NCBI GenBank assembly: GCA_910587335.1
Contig: CAJUMG010000010.1
Span: forward strand, 17,868-25,469
DNA: 7,602 bases
From: an uncultured Oscillospiraceae bacterium
GTDB taxonomy: Bacteria; Bacillota; Clostridia; Oscillospirales; Ruminococcaceae
Direction: 5' to 3'
The notes under the pieces are model-generated. The model was not told the DNA's origin. It was given only the letters and a program-made list of their open reading frames with translations, and made no database searches. Shown here in pieces: positions 1 to 5,700 of the stretch. Position 1 is the first letter of the stretch; each line of letters begins with the position of its first letter. The position numbers and the translations under genes are program-made.

Positions 1-1
1 A

Positions 2-973
2 GTGTTCGGTCTGAATGAGGAAAAGGGTAGCGCTGATATGCCGGAATTCCTCAAACGGGAAAAGGCTCCTAAATGGTCGCTGGTGCCGGACTCCAAATTC
101 CCGGTAGGATATGCGGAGATTGGCTTTATCCATGCGGAGTTCGCGATTGCAGGAATCGGGGAAGAATTGGTGGATATCCATGGAGGCGAGGCTACCAACT
201 CGGTGCCGGACAGAGCCTATGCGGTGGTTTCCGGCTGCAAGGTGGATGAGGTCCGCGCAAAGCTGGGCGACATGGAGCGGATTACAGTGGAAGAGGATCC
301 CCAGGGTGTCCGCTTCCTAGCAACTGGCAACTCCCAGCACGCGTCCCGCCCCGAGGGCGCGGTAAACGCCAACAATGTGCTGGCAAAGGCTTTGCTGAAA
401 GCGCAGGTGCTCCACGGAGAGACCCAGAAAGCGATGGAGCTGTTTGAAAAATTGACCAGCCATCACTATGGCGAGGATTTGGGTATTTCCTGCGAGGACG
501 AGATGTCCGGTAAGCTGACCTGCGTCTTTACCTGGGTGCGGAAAGAGGGCGAAAAGCTGATCTTAAAGCCCGACATCCGGTATCCTGTCACAGCCGATCA
601 GGCGTTTTTGATGGAAACACTCCCCCAAAACGCCAAAAAACTGGGACTGGAGCTTTTGGAACTGGACAACAATCCGGCCTTTAGCTTTCCGCTGGACCAC
701 CCAGTGGTGGAAAAGCTGATCGAAGTGCCCAGAGAGGTGCTGGGTATGCCGGATATTCCGCCGATTGTTTTGGCCGGTGGTACCTATGCCAGAAGATTGC
801 CGAATGCGGTGTCCTTCGGCGTGACCGTTCCGGATCGTGTGCGGCTGTTTGGCTTTGAAAAAGGCGGCGCGCATCAGGCGGACGAGTATGGAGATATCCC
901 CAACCTGATGCGCAGCATTAAGGTTTATGTCCGCGCTTTAATTGAAATTGATGATATTGTAGCCGCTTTATAG
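2..973 (+). CDS. M20 family dipeptidase (PepV/Sapep type), 5' part outside window
   Basis: Zn-dependent dipeptidase of the M20 peptidase family (Sapep/PepV branch), a cytoplasmic enzyme that releases amino acids from dipeptides. The reading frame is open from the left edge, so the true start lies upstream; PepV-type enzymes have about 465 residues and 323 are visible. In visible-fragment numbering, NEE at 5-7 is the catalytic Glu/metal-ligand pair, D30 in VPDSKFPV is the next expected metal ligand, and H291 in GGAHQADEY is the last. SQHASRPEGAVNA (111-123) and GGTYARRLPNAV (259-270) are the conserved lid and substrate-binding motifs of the branch. The missing N-terminus should carry the first His and Asp ligands. 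The gene ends in TAG and is followed after 13 bases by a terminator, so it is the last gene of its unit. Family assignment is firm; substrate preference is inferred. Confidence 0.92.
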   Translation: MFGLNEEKGSADMPEFLKREKAPKWSLVPDSKFPVGYAEIGFIHAEFAIAGIGEELVDIHGGEATNSVPDRAYAVVSGCKVDEVRAKLGDMERITVEEDPQGVRFLATGNSQHASRPEGAVNANNVLAKALLKAQVLHGETQKAMELFEKLTSHHYGEDLGISCEDEMSGKLTCVFTWVRKEGEKLILKPDIRYPVTADQAFLMETLPQNAKKLGLELLELDNNPAFSFPLDHPVVEKLIEVPREVLGMPDIPPIVLAGGTYARRLPNAVSFGVTVPDRVRLFGFEKGGAHQADEYGDIPNLMRSIKVYVRALIEIDDIVAAL

Positions 974-986
974 TGCTTTTTTCGAA

Positions 987-1020
987 AAAATGCCCTGTAT
1001 TTTTAAACGCAGGGCATTTT
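987..1020 (+). terminator. Rho-independent terminator of the dipeptidase gene
   Basis: An 11-bp perfect stem (AAAATGCCCTG at 987-997 with CAGGGCATTTT at 1010-1020) and a 12-base AT-rich loop. The U tract is formed by the TTTT at the end of the stem. A-rich and T-rich flanks could let it work in both directions, but no gene points into it from the right. Confidence 0.85.
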
Positions 1021-1031
1021 GCATCATTTTA

Positions 1032-1060
1032 TTGAATGCAAGAGGGGGAAATGGTATAAT
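1032..1060 (+). promoter_or_regulatory. Sigma-A promoter for the DUF1622 gene
   Basis: TTGAAT (1032-1037), a 17-base spacer and a perfect TATAAT (1055-1060), with TGG just before the -10 giving an extended -10 element. Transcription would start near 1067, leaving a leader of about 145 nt before the ATG at 1213. It lies just after the preceding terminator, as expected for a new unit. Confidence 0.75.
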
Positions 1061-1066
1061 AGCCTT

Positions 1067-1212
1067 AAATGACTGGCATGATGATTGCGGTATCCCTTTT
1101 GTTTTCTGTGCGGGATAAATAAAATGGTCTGTACTTGCAAATGGGATAACGAGAAAATGTTTCTGTTGTCCGCAGGTAGAGGACCGGGACGATAAAAAAG
1201 AGAGGTATTTTT
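1067..1212 (+). other. Long 5' leader of the DUF1622 gene, unassigned
   Basis: About 145 nt lie between the predicted start site and the ATG. TATCCC at 1091-1096 can pair with either of two GGGATAA copies, at 1112-1118 and 1143-1149, so two mutually exclusive hairpins are possible. GTCC at 1168-1171 can likewise pair with GGAC at 1181-1184 or 1187-1190. I do not recognise a known riboswitch, and there is no U-tailed terminator hairpin before the gene. The leader may be regulatory or simply long. Confidence 0.3.
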
Positions 1213-1542
1213 ATGTTGGAAGAGTTTATTCACCTGGTTTTGCCAACCATCATCGCAGTTATTGAACTGATCGGTATTTTTGTGGTAGCAGTCTCGGCTG
1301 TACAGGGCTTTTACTTTTATCTGCGGGGCCTGTTTGGGCACAATGACCGTAATATTAAGCTGGATCTTGCCAACGGCATGGCCACCGGTCTGGAATTCAA
1401 AGTGGCTTCAGAGATTCTAAAAACCGTGTTGGTCCGGGATTTGAATGAGCTGCTGGTTTTAGGATCGGTCATCGTGCTGCGGGCGCTGCTGGCGCTGCTG
1501 ATCCATTTTGAAATGAAGACCAGCAAGGAGCATGAGGAATAA
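1213..1542 (+). CDS. DUF1622 family small membrane protein
   Basis: A 109-residue integral membrane protein of the uncharacterised DUF1622 family; no function is established. Residues 9-38 form a long hydrophobic segment, followed by a short charged loop (GHNDRNIK). A moderately hydrophobic stretch with the family-typical pattern LANGMATGLEFKVASEILKT covers about 52-71, then a second membrane helix at 78-98 and a charged tail (KTSKEHEE). Full length for the family. The start is supported by AGAGAGG about 7 bases upstream of the ATG. It is a single-gene unit, with its own promoter at 1032-1060 and a strong terminator after it. Family call is confident from the overall pattern; role unknown. 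Confidence 0.85.
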   Translation: MLEEFIHLVLPTIIAVIELIGIFVVAVSAVQGFYFYLRGLFGHNDRNIKLDLANGMATGLEFKVASEILKTVLVRDLNELLVLGSVIVLRALLALLIHFEMKTSKEHEE

Positions 1543-1564
1543 GGACCGCTTTTATAAAGCGGCT

Positions 1565-1600
1565 GAAAATCCTGATCATTTTTGATCAGGATTTTCCTTT
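1565..1600 (+). terminator. Rho-independent terminator after the DUF1622 gene
   Basis: A 14-bp perfect stem (1565-1578 with 1583-1596), a TTTT loop and a T-rich tail. A second small hairpin just upstream (CCGCTTT at 1546-1552 with AAAGCGG at 1556-1562) begins 4 bases after the stop codon. The two may act as a tandem terminator. Confidence 0.88.
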
Positions 1601-1651
1601 TAAAATATTCTATCTGGCAGATGTTCAATCGACCTTTTTGTGGCAGGGGAC

Positions 1652-1682
1652 TTGACTGTCCCCTTGGGTGGCGGTGTATCCT
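1652..1682 (+). promoter_or_regulatory. MerR-type promoter with 19-base spacer, likely autoregulated
   Basis: TTGACT (1652-1657) and TATCCT (1677-1682) are separated by 19 bases. This over-long spacing is the hallmark of promoters activated by MerR proteins, which untwist the DNA. The spacer reads GTCCCCTTGGGTGGCGGTG, an imperfect dyad around CCCTTGGG. From memory it closely resembles the BmrR-controlled bmr promoter spacer (CTCCCCTAGG...). Transcription would begin near 1689, only about 14 nt before the merR ATG and immediately upstream of the ribosome binding site. The promoter therefore most likely drives, and is controlled by, the merR gene that follows. Confidence 0.72.
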
Positions 1683-1690
1683 GGCAGAAA

Positions 1691-1696
1691 AGGAGG
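1691..1696 (+). promoter_or_regulatory. Ribosome binding site deciding the merR start
   Basis: A perfect AGGAGG, 6 bases before the ATG at 1703. It rules out the longer open frame reaching back to 1640, which would read through the -35 and -10 elements. Confidence 0.85.
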
Positions 1697-1702
1697 ATGC
1701 AT

Positions 1703-2605
1703 ATGACAATTAAAGAGATTTGCATTGCCAGTGGTCTGACCAAAAAGGCGATTGCGTATTATGAGCAAAAAGGGCTGATCCACCCGGGCGTCCAGGAGAA
1801 CGGATACCGGGAATACGGGCTAGAAGATCTGTCGCTCCTGCGCCAAATCGCCTGTCTGCGCTTGTATGGCCTAACCGTACCGCAAATCGGACAGATTTTG
1901 CAAAGCGAGGATAAAGCGGCGGCTATAGCTGCCCTGCTTCCTCAGCAGCAGGAGAAGTTGCAGCAGCAAAAAAAGCGGCTGGAGAGCCTTTGCCGGTTGG
2001 CCGAAACGTATGATTTGACAAAAGCGGAGCAGGAGAGAAAGACGCTGGAGGCAGATCAAACAATACAGCAAAAGCTGCGCATGGCTTTTCCGGGCGGCTA
2101 TGGCGATTACATGTGCTTTCACTTTGGCCGGTATTTAGGCGAGCCCTTGGATACACCGGAAAAAGAGGAAGCGTATGCAAAAATCCTTTCGTTTTTAGAT
2201 GATCTTTGTTTAGATGGTATAGACCCAGAATTGGAGCGATATCTGACACAGACAATGGAAGAGATGCCGAAGCAAGCCTGGAAGGGAATGGACGCATCGG
2301 TCCAGGAAGCGGTAGTGGATCCGGAAGGGTACCTGGAGAAGCATGGAGAGAATTTGCGGGATTATTTGCAATTTACCCAGACAAATGCGTTTCAGGACTC
2401 TCCGGCCGCGAAAATGAAAGTACTTTTGCAGCAGTTAATGGACAATAGCGGCTATTATACGGTATTTTTGCCGAATCTAAGGGTGATCAGCAAAAGTTAT
2501 CGGGATTATTCTGACCAGCTCGAGCGGGCAAATGACCTGTTCCTCCAGTGGATGGAGGAGCACGGTGTAAGCGGCGGCAAAACAGGGGAGGGGGAATCTG
2601 TATGA
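1703..2605 (+). CDS. MerR family transcriptional regulator with large C-terminal sensor domain
   Basis: A 300-residue cytoplasmic DNA-binding regulator. Residues 3-70 form the MerR winged helix-turn-helix: the TIKEICIASGLTKKAIAYYEQ helices, then GLIHPGVQENGYREYGLEDL, and RQIACLRLYGLTVPQIGQIL. A Gln/Lys-rich coiled coil (about 76-118) makes the dimer arm. Residues 125-285 form an effector domain I have seen in other clostridial MerR proteins (FPGGYGDYMCFHFGRYLGEPLD, then a helical region ending in SGYYTVFLPNLRVISKSYRDY); its ligand is unknown. No Cys-rich metal loop follows the coiled coil, so a metal is unlikely. ATG at 1703 is chosen because AGGAGG at 1691-1696 sits 6 bases upstream; upstream in-frame starts would lie in the promoter. 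Its stop overlaps the next start (ATGA), indicating coupled translation. Confidence 0.9.
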   Translation: MTIKEICIASGLTKKAIAYYEQKGLIHPGVQENGYREYGLEDLSLLRQIACLRLYGLTVPQIGQILQSEDKAAAIAALLPQQQEKLQQQKKRLESLCRLAETYDLTKAEQERKTLEADQTIQQKLRMAFPGGYGDYMCFHFGRYLGEPLDTPEKEEAYAKILSFLDDLCLDGIDPELERYLTQTMEEMPKQAWKGMDASVQEAVVDPEGYLEKHGENLRDYLQFTQTNAFQDSPAAKMKVLLQQLMDNSGYYTVFLPNLRVISKSYRDYSDQLERANDLFLQWMEEHGVSGGKTGEGESV

Positions 2606-2775
2606 AGGAAGACAAAAACAGCATTGTTCAAAAAACAGTGAAAACGGGGATATCCTTCGGCTCCGCGTTGGCAATGGTCATCAGCTATACAAACTGGCAC
2701 TCTATTGGATGGGCCATCTTCCATGGCCTGCTCGGTTGGGTTTATGTCCTGTATTTTTGGATTGTCCACACATAA
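2602..2775 (+). CDS. Small conserved membrane protein (57 aa), translationally coupled to merR
   Basis: A 57-residue protein with a short charged N-terminus (MKEDKNSIVQKTVK) and two hydrophobic segments, about 16-29 (ISFGSALAMVISYT) and 35-55 (IGWAIFHGLLGWVYVLYFWIV), probably a helical hairpin in the membrane. Small proteins with this GISFGSALAMVISY...HSI.WAI.HG pattern recur in Firmicutes and Bacteroidetes in my memory, but I know of no function. The start is fixed by the ATGA overlap with the merR stop and a GGGGAGGGGG Shine-Dalgarno stretch at about 2585-2594 inside the merR end. An earlier in-frame ATG at 2548 lies deep in merR and is not favoured. The shared transcript suggests it is the target, partner or output of the MerR sensor; this is inference. 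Confidence 0.82.
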   Translation: MKEDKNSIVQKTVKTGISFGSALAMVISYTNWHSIGWAIFHGLLGWVYVLYFWIVHT

Positions 2776-2780
2776 AAGAG

Positions 2781-2807
2781 AAAAAAGGCCGTAATCCGGC
2801 CTTTTTT
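2781..2807. terminator. Bidirectional terminator between the merR unit and tcdA
   Basis: An 11-bp perfect stem, AAAAAAGGCCG (2781-2791) with CGGCCTTTTTT (2797-2807), and a 5-base loop. The poly-A left arm and poly-T right arm give a U tail on either strand, so it can end both the rightward merR transcript and the leftward tcdA transcript. Confidence 0.92.
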
Positions 2808-2821
2808 CTATCCGCGTGTTT

Positions 2822-3559
2822 TTATAGGAATGCTTTTGTGTCCGTCAGCGCAAGATCCCGGATCACCTCTCCGGCCAGAATCAGTCCGGCCACAGAGGGA
2901 ACAAAGGAAACGCTTCCGGGAACAGATTTGCGGAAAGAGCCGTCGGAAGGGGACACCGCTTCATGCAAAGAAGAAACTGGCGGCTCCTTGGAATAGACCA
3001 CCTTGCAGTGGAGGATCCCCCGCTTTTTTAGCTCCCGGCGCATCACCCGGGCCAGCGGACAGACGCTGGTGCAGGAGATATCCGCCACTTCAAACAGGGT
3101 GGGATCTAATTTGTTGCCCGCTCCCATGCAGCTTATGACCGGAATGTTTTGCCTGGCCGCCAGTTGGATAATGCTCAGCTTGGCGGCTACAGTGTCTACC
3201 GCATCGACAAAATAATCGCAGTCGGACAGATCGTATTCCCCGGAATTTTCGGGGAGAAAGAATACCGGATGTTGGGTTACCTGACAGTCGGGATTGATGT
3301 CGGCAACCCGGCGGGCCGCCGCCTCGGTTTTAAGCATTCCAACAGTGCTTTGCAAAGCAATAATCTGGCGGTTGATGTTGGATGGTGCAACTCGGTCGCT
3401 GTCAAACAAAACCAGATTCCCCACTCCTGCGCGGGCAAGCGCTTCGACACAATAGGAGCCAACGCCTCCAATGCCAAAGACCGCCACCTTGGCGCCTAAA
3501 AGTCGTTTGATCCCCTCTTCACCCAATAATAATGCGGTGCGGCCAAAAGCTTCCTTCAT
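2822..3559 (-). CDS. tcdA: tRNA threonylcarbamoyladenosine dehydratase (ct6A cyclase)
   Basis: An E1-like (ThiF/MoeB/HesA family) enzyme that uses ATP to cyclise t6A37 to ct6A in ANN-decoding tRNAs; B. subtilis YrvM and E. coli CsdL/TcdA are the known members. Of 245 residues: FGRTALLLGEEG (5-16) is the family N-terminus and GIGGVGS (29-35) the nucleotide loop. D53/D55 in FDSD and N61/R64 in NINRQ contact ATP, K77 is in MLKTE, VDAVD is at 118-122 and GAGNKLDP at 147-154. CPLARVMRRELKKRGI (167-182) and GSVSFVPSVAGLILAGEVIRDL (215-236) are typical of TcdA. Length matches the family (about 250-270). ATG at 3559 has AAAGGGG 8 bases upstream; longer starts would fall inside the promoter at 3591-3619. 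Single-gene unit, probably constitutive. Confidence 0.93.
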   Translation of the reverse strand: MKEAFGRTALLLGEEGIKRLLGAKVAVFGIGGVGSYCVEALARAGVGNLVLFDSDRVAPSNINRQIIALQSTVGMLKTEAAARRVADINPDCQVTQHPVFFLPENSGEYDLSDCDYFVDAVDTVAAKLSIIQLAARQNIPVISCMGAGNKLDPTLFEVADISCTSVCPLARVMRRELKKRGILHCKVVYSKEPPVSSLHEAVSPSDGSFRKSVPGSVSFVPSVAGLILAGEVIRDLALTDTKAFL

Positions 3560-3590
3560 CCCCAATGCCCCTTTGCTGCATTTTGGATTT

Positions 3591-3619
3591 ATCATAGCAC
3601 GTTGCCCGGCTTTTTTCAA
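3591..3619 (-). promoter_or_regulatory. Sigma-A promoter for tcdA
   Basis: On the minus strand, TTGAAA (3619-3614), a 17-base spacer and TATGAT (3596-3591), preceded by TGC as an extended -10. The predicted transcription start is near 3584, giving a leader of about 25 nt to the ATG at 3559. This fixes the start of tcdA downstream of the in-frame TTG at 3619 and ATG at 3595. Confidence 0.72.
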
Positions 3620-3692
3620 TCTTGAGAGCCGTCAAGGAATCCATACAGGCTCTTCATATAAAAGGTCCGATCGTTTACCGCTACTTTATTTC

Positions 3693-3740
3693 TTTTATTC
3701 AAAAGGCCGCCCTGTCGACAGGGAGGCCTTTTGAATAAAA
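3693..3740. terminator. Long hairpin terminator downstream of the 53-aa gene
   Basis: A 48-base near-perfect hairpin. The outer arms pair over 16 bp (3693-3708 with 3725-3740). One G/A mismatch follows, then an inner perfect palindrome CCCTGTCGACAGGG at 3710-3723. On the minus strand it begins 3 bases after the stop of the 53-residue gene. The GGCC/TTTT boundary supplies the U tract. It separates that gene from tcdA and could insulate in both directions. Confidence 0.8.
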
Positions 3741-3742
3741 AC

Positions 3743-3904
3743 CTATTGATTTTGCCCGTTTTGCATCAGCTTTTCAGCGCACTCACGCAGCTCATCCTCT
3801 GAATGCAGGGTGATGGCGGTTTGCTGAATCGTCTCCTGAACCCACGCGGGCAACGACTGAAAATAGGCGTTGGACTTCATATTTTGGGAAAAATTTGTTA
3901 CCAT
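3743..3904 (-). CDS. Small conserved hypothetical protein (53 aa), divergent from sipL
   Basis: A 53-residue acidic, soluble-looking protein: MVTNFSQNMKSNAYFQSLP, then AWVQETIQQTAITLHSEDEL, then RECAEKLMQNGQNQ. There is no signal peptide or membrane segment; it is probably two helices (about 19-28 and 36-47). The pattern YFQSLP.WVQE.I.......SE.EL...AE.LM recalls short uncharacterised proteins in Clostridia, but I know no function. Evidence that it is real: AAAGGGAG (3920-3913 on the minus strand) ends 8 bases before the ATG, a strong terminator follows the TAG directly, and it fills an otherwise empty gap. M9 is an alternative start but lacks a ribosome binding site. Divergence from sipL hints at a sporulation link; this is inference. 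Confidence 0.75.
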   Translation of the reverse strand: MVTNFSQNMKSNAYFQSLPAWVQETIQQTAITLHSEDELRECAEKLMQNGQNQ

Positions 3905-3985
3905 GAAAAGAACTCCCTTTCATCTTGGATTTTATGGTAGTTTAGACCACCTGTCCCACTTTTATTCTCCCAAAAGCCAAATAGG

Positions 3986-4014
3986 TACTATTTTAGAGCA
4001 AAGGCACATATTCT
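3986..4014 (+). promoter_or_regulatory. Candidate sigma-E (mother-cell) promoter for sipL
   Basis: TACTATT (3986-3992) matches the B. subtilis sigma-E -35 consensus KMATATT at 6 of 7 positions. A 14-base spacer follows, then CATATTCT (4007-4014), which matches CATACAHT at 6 of 8. The start site would be near 4021, about 10 bases before the ribosome binding site, a sensible position. C. difficile sipL is transcribed by sigma-E, which agrees. The match is by eye and moderate; no good sigma-A hexamer pair was found here. Confidence 0.5.
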
Positions 4015-4030
4015 TTAGCAGAAGAAAGAG

Positions 4031-4038
4031 AAGGGGAG
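4031..4038 (+). promoter_or_regulatory. Ribosome binding site deciding the sipL start
   Basis: AAGGGGAG lies 8 bases before the ATG at 4047. The open frame continues upstream to 3870, but that extension has no family similarity, runs through the putative promoter and overlaps the divergent 53-residue gene. Confidence 0.8.
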
Positions 4039-4046
4039 CGTGCAAA

Positions 4047-5582
4047 ATGGAATATAAACTGAAAAAAGACCATATCGCTATTTGCGAAACTGCATTTGAT
4101 TCTTTTACCGAGCTGCCGATTGAAAGTGACTTGCTGCTGCCAGATTATTGTCCGGATATTGTGAAGGTGCTGAAATGCCAAGCCCGTCCCGCCTTTACAA
4201 AAACGGAGGTGAACGGGGATAAATGCGTTTTAGAGGGAGCCGCCGCCATCACGATTTTTTATACTGGTGAAGATGGCAAGCTTCGCACCAGCGAACACAA
4301 AGTGGATTTTCTCAAAACGCTGGAACTGAAGACAACGCCCCAGAATCCAATTGTATTTTGTACGCTGAAAGAGGATTACCTGAATTGCAAAGCGGTAAAT
4401 CAGCGCCGTGTCGACGTTCGGGGCGCCTTTTCTGTCATGGTAAAAATTCTTTCCAGTACCGAAGAGGAGATGATCAGCGCCGCCGAAGGAGCCGGCTTGC
4501 AGCTCAGCCATCGGCCAACGCGGTCCAGCGAGCTGGTCGGAACAGCTGGAAAAAAATTCACCGTCCGAGAGGATCTGGAACTGGGCCAGGAAAAACCGCC
4601 GATGGACTATATTATCCGGCACAACGAAAAGATTCGAACAACCGAATGGAAGATCAGCGCGGGAAAAATCATCGTAAAAGGAGAGCTGGAGGTATTTTTA
4701 GAGTATCAGCCCCGTGACGAAGGGGAGCGTCAGACCGTCCAATACCAATTGCCGGTCAGCCAGATGATGGATCTCGACGGGGTGGAAGAAGAGGCTCTGT
4801 GCTATGTCCGCTTTGACCTTCTTTGGTCCGCGCTGCATCCCCAAACAGATACAGATGGACTCACCCGAACCGCCGCCGGCGAGTTTACATTGGGTCTTCG
4901 CTGTATCGCTTTACAGGAGAATACAGTTTTGCCTGCTATCGATGCCTATTCTACCCAATATGAGCTGCAGCAGTCCCAAAAGCCGGCGTCGCTTCTGCTG
5001 GCGCTGGAAGGACTGCCCCAAAGCTGGGAGCTGGAGCAGACGGCGCAGCTGCCGGAGTACCTGAAAAACCCTTTGGACTTTTGGTGCGAGACCGGCGCCC
5101 TTTCCGCCTATATTCAGGAAAATACCTTGACGGTCAATGGCAAGCTGCGTTACTGTATGTTGGGAACTGATACAGACGGTGCGCCGGCCTATTTTGAGCA
5201 AACCCAGGATATTTCCCAGGAATATCAGCTTGAAGAGAAAGCGGATGATTATCTGCTGGAGCTGTCTTTGACAGCGGAAGACTGCCGGTATGAGCTGTCT
5301 GACAAAAATAACCTGCAATGCCGTTGCCGCCTGAAGGCAGATGGCATCATTTTGGGAATCACGCCGATTAGCTTTATCACTGGAATCAAAGTGGACGAAA
5401 CACGAGAAAAAAAGAGAGAAATGCAAAGCGCCATGACCATCTATTATGCAGACGCGGGGGAGAGCATCTGGAGTATTGCAAAACGCTATAATACGTCCAT
5501 TTCTGCTGTGATGGAAGAAAATAACTTGGAGGATGAATTTTTACCCGAGAAAAAAATTGTCCTGATTCCCATGGTGGACTGA
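4047..5582 (+). CDS. sipL: SipL-like spore coat/cortex morphogenesis protein (DUF3794 repeats + LysM)
   Basis: A 511-residue protein of the clostridial SipL type, the functional counterpart of B. subtilis SpoVID. In C. difficile it binds the SpoIVA ATPase through its LysM domain and tethers the coat to the forespore. Visible here: an N-terminal DUF3794 domain (about 20-135) with the signature LPDYCPDIVKVLKC at 31-44 and VLEGAAAITIFYTGEDG at 61-77. A second copy covers about 195-295 (WKISAGKIIVKGELEVFLEY) and a more diverged third about 350-450. The C-terminal LysM domain is at 466-509 (YYADAGESIWSIAKRYNT ... PEKKIVLIPMV). There is no signal peptide, as expected for a mother-cell cytoplasmic protein. 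Length is close to C. difficile SipL (about 520). It appears monocistronic. A generic DUF3794/LysM paralogue is the alternative, but the one-LysM architecture fits SipL. Confidence 0.88.
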   Translation: MEYKLKKDHIAICETAFDSFTELPIESDLLLPDYCPDIVKVLKCQARPAFTKTEVNGDKCVLEGAAAITIFYTGEDGKLRTSEHKVDFLKTLELKTTPQNPIVFCTLKEDYLNCKAVNQRRVDVRGAFSVMVKILSSTEEEMISAAEGAGLQLSHRPTRSSELVGTAGKKFTVREDLELGQEKPPMDYIIRHNEKIRTTEWKISAGKIIVKGELEVFLEYQPRDEGERQTVQYQLPVSQMMDLDGVEEEALCYVRFDLLWSALHPQTDTDGLTRTAAGEFTLGLRCIALQENTVLPAIDAYSTQYELQQSQKPASLLLALEGLPQSWELEQTAQLPEYLKNPLDFWCETGALSAYIQENTLTVNGKLRYCMLGTDTDGAPAYFEQTQDISQEYQLEEKADDYLLELSLTAEDCRYELSDKNNLQCRCRLKADGIILGITPISFITGIKVDETREKKREMQSAMTIYYADAGESIWSIAKRYNTSISAVMEENNLEDEFLPEKKIVLIPMVD

Positions 5583-5660
5583 CAGACAGATTATTCCTGG
5601 ATTTTGCTTTGGGGCCCTTTTCTTTTTAAATGCTCCTGAGATTTTAGAATTGGCGAAACA

Positions 5661-5700
5661 AAAAATGTCCATGGGCACAATAGCGCTCATGGACATTTTT
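5661..5700. terminator. Bidirectional terminator between sipL and the sigma factor gene
   Basis: A 13-bp perfect stem (AAAAATGTCCATG at 5661-5673 with CATGGACATTTTT at 5688-5700), extendable to 16 bp with one G-U pair. The A-rich left and T-rich right arms suit both directions. The right arm contains the last four sense codons and most of the stop codon of the sigma factor gene, so termination of that gene overlaps its coding end. Confidence 0.88.

Noticed and set aside
1078..1122. Short reading frame (MMIAVSLLFSVRDK) in the leader of the DUF1622 gene
   Set aside because: No ribosome binding site before it and no recognisable leader-peptide codon bias; likely chance.
3560..3619. Longer tcdA start at TTG 3619 or ATG 3595
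   Set aside because: Both coincide with the -35/-10 region of the tcdA promoter and have no ribosome binding site; the ThiF-family N-terminus begins at ATG 3559.
3624..3654. Hairpin GAGAGCC / GGCTCTT upstream of the tcdA promoter
   Set aside because: Only 6-7 bp with a 17-base loop, lies upstream of the predicted start site, and has no T tract; no support for a riboswitch or terminator.
3870..4046. N-terminal extension of the sipL frame by 59 residues
   Set aside because: It lacks a ribosome binding site, has no DUF3794-like sequence, crosses the candidate sigma-E promoter and overlaps the divergent 53-aa gene.
4911..5426. 171-codon open frame on the minus strand inside sipL
   Set aside because: Low-complexity Gln/Arg/Leu-rich translation, no ribosome binding site, fully inside a well-supported gene; a shadow frame. 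The same applies to the minus-strand frames at 563-874, 1024-1341, 1317-1709 and 1923-2297.
5583..5640. GGGCCC followed by a T-rich run after sipL as a terminator
   Set aside because: The stem is only a self-complementary hexamer without a loop; the strong hairpin at 5661-5700 explains termination better.
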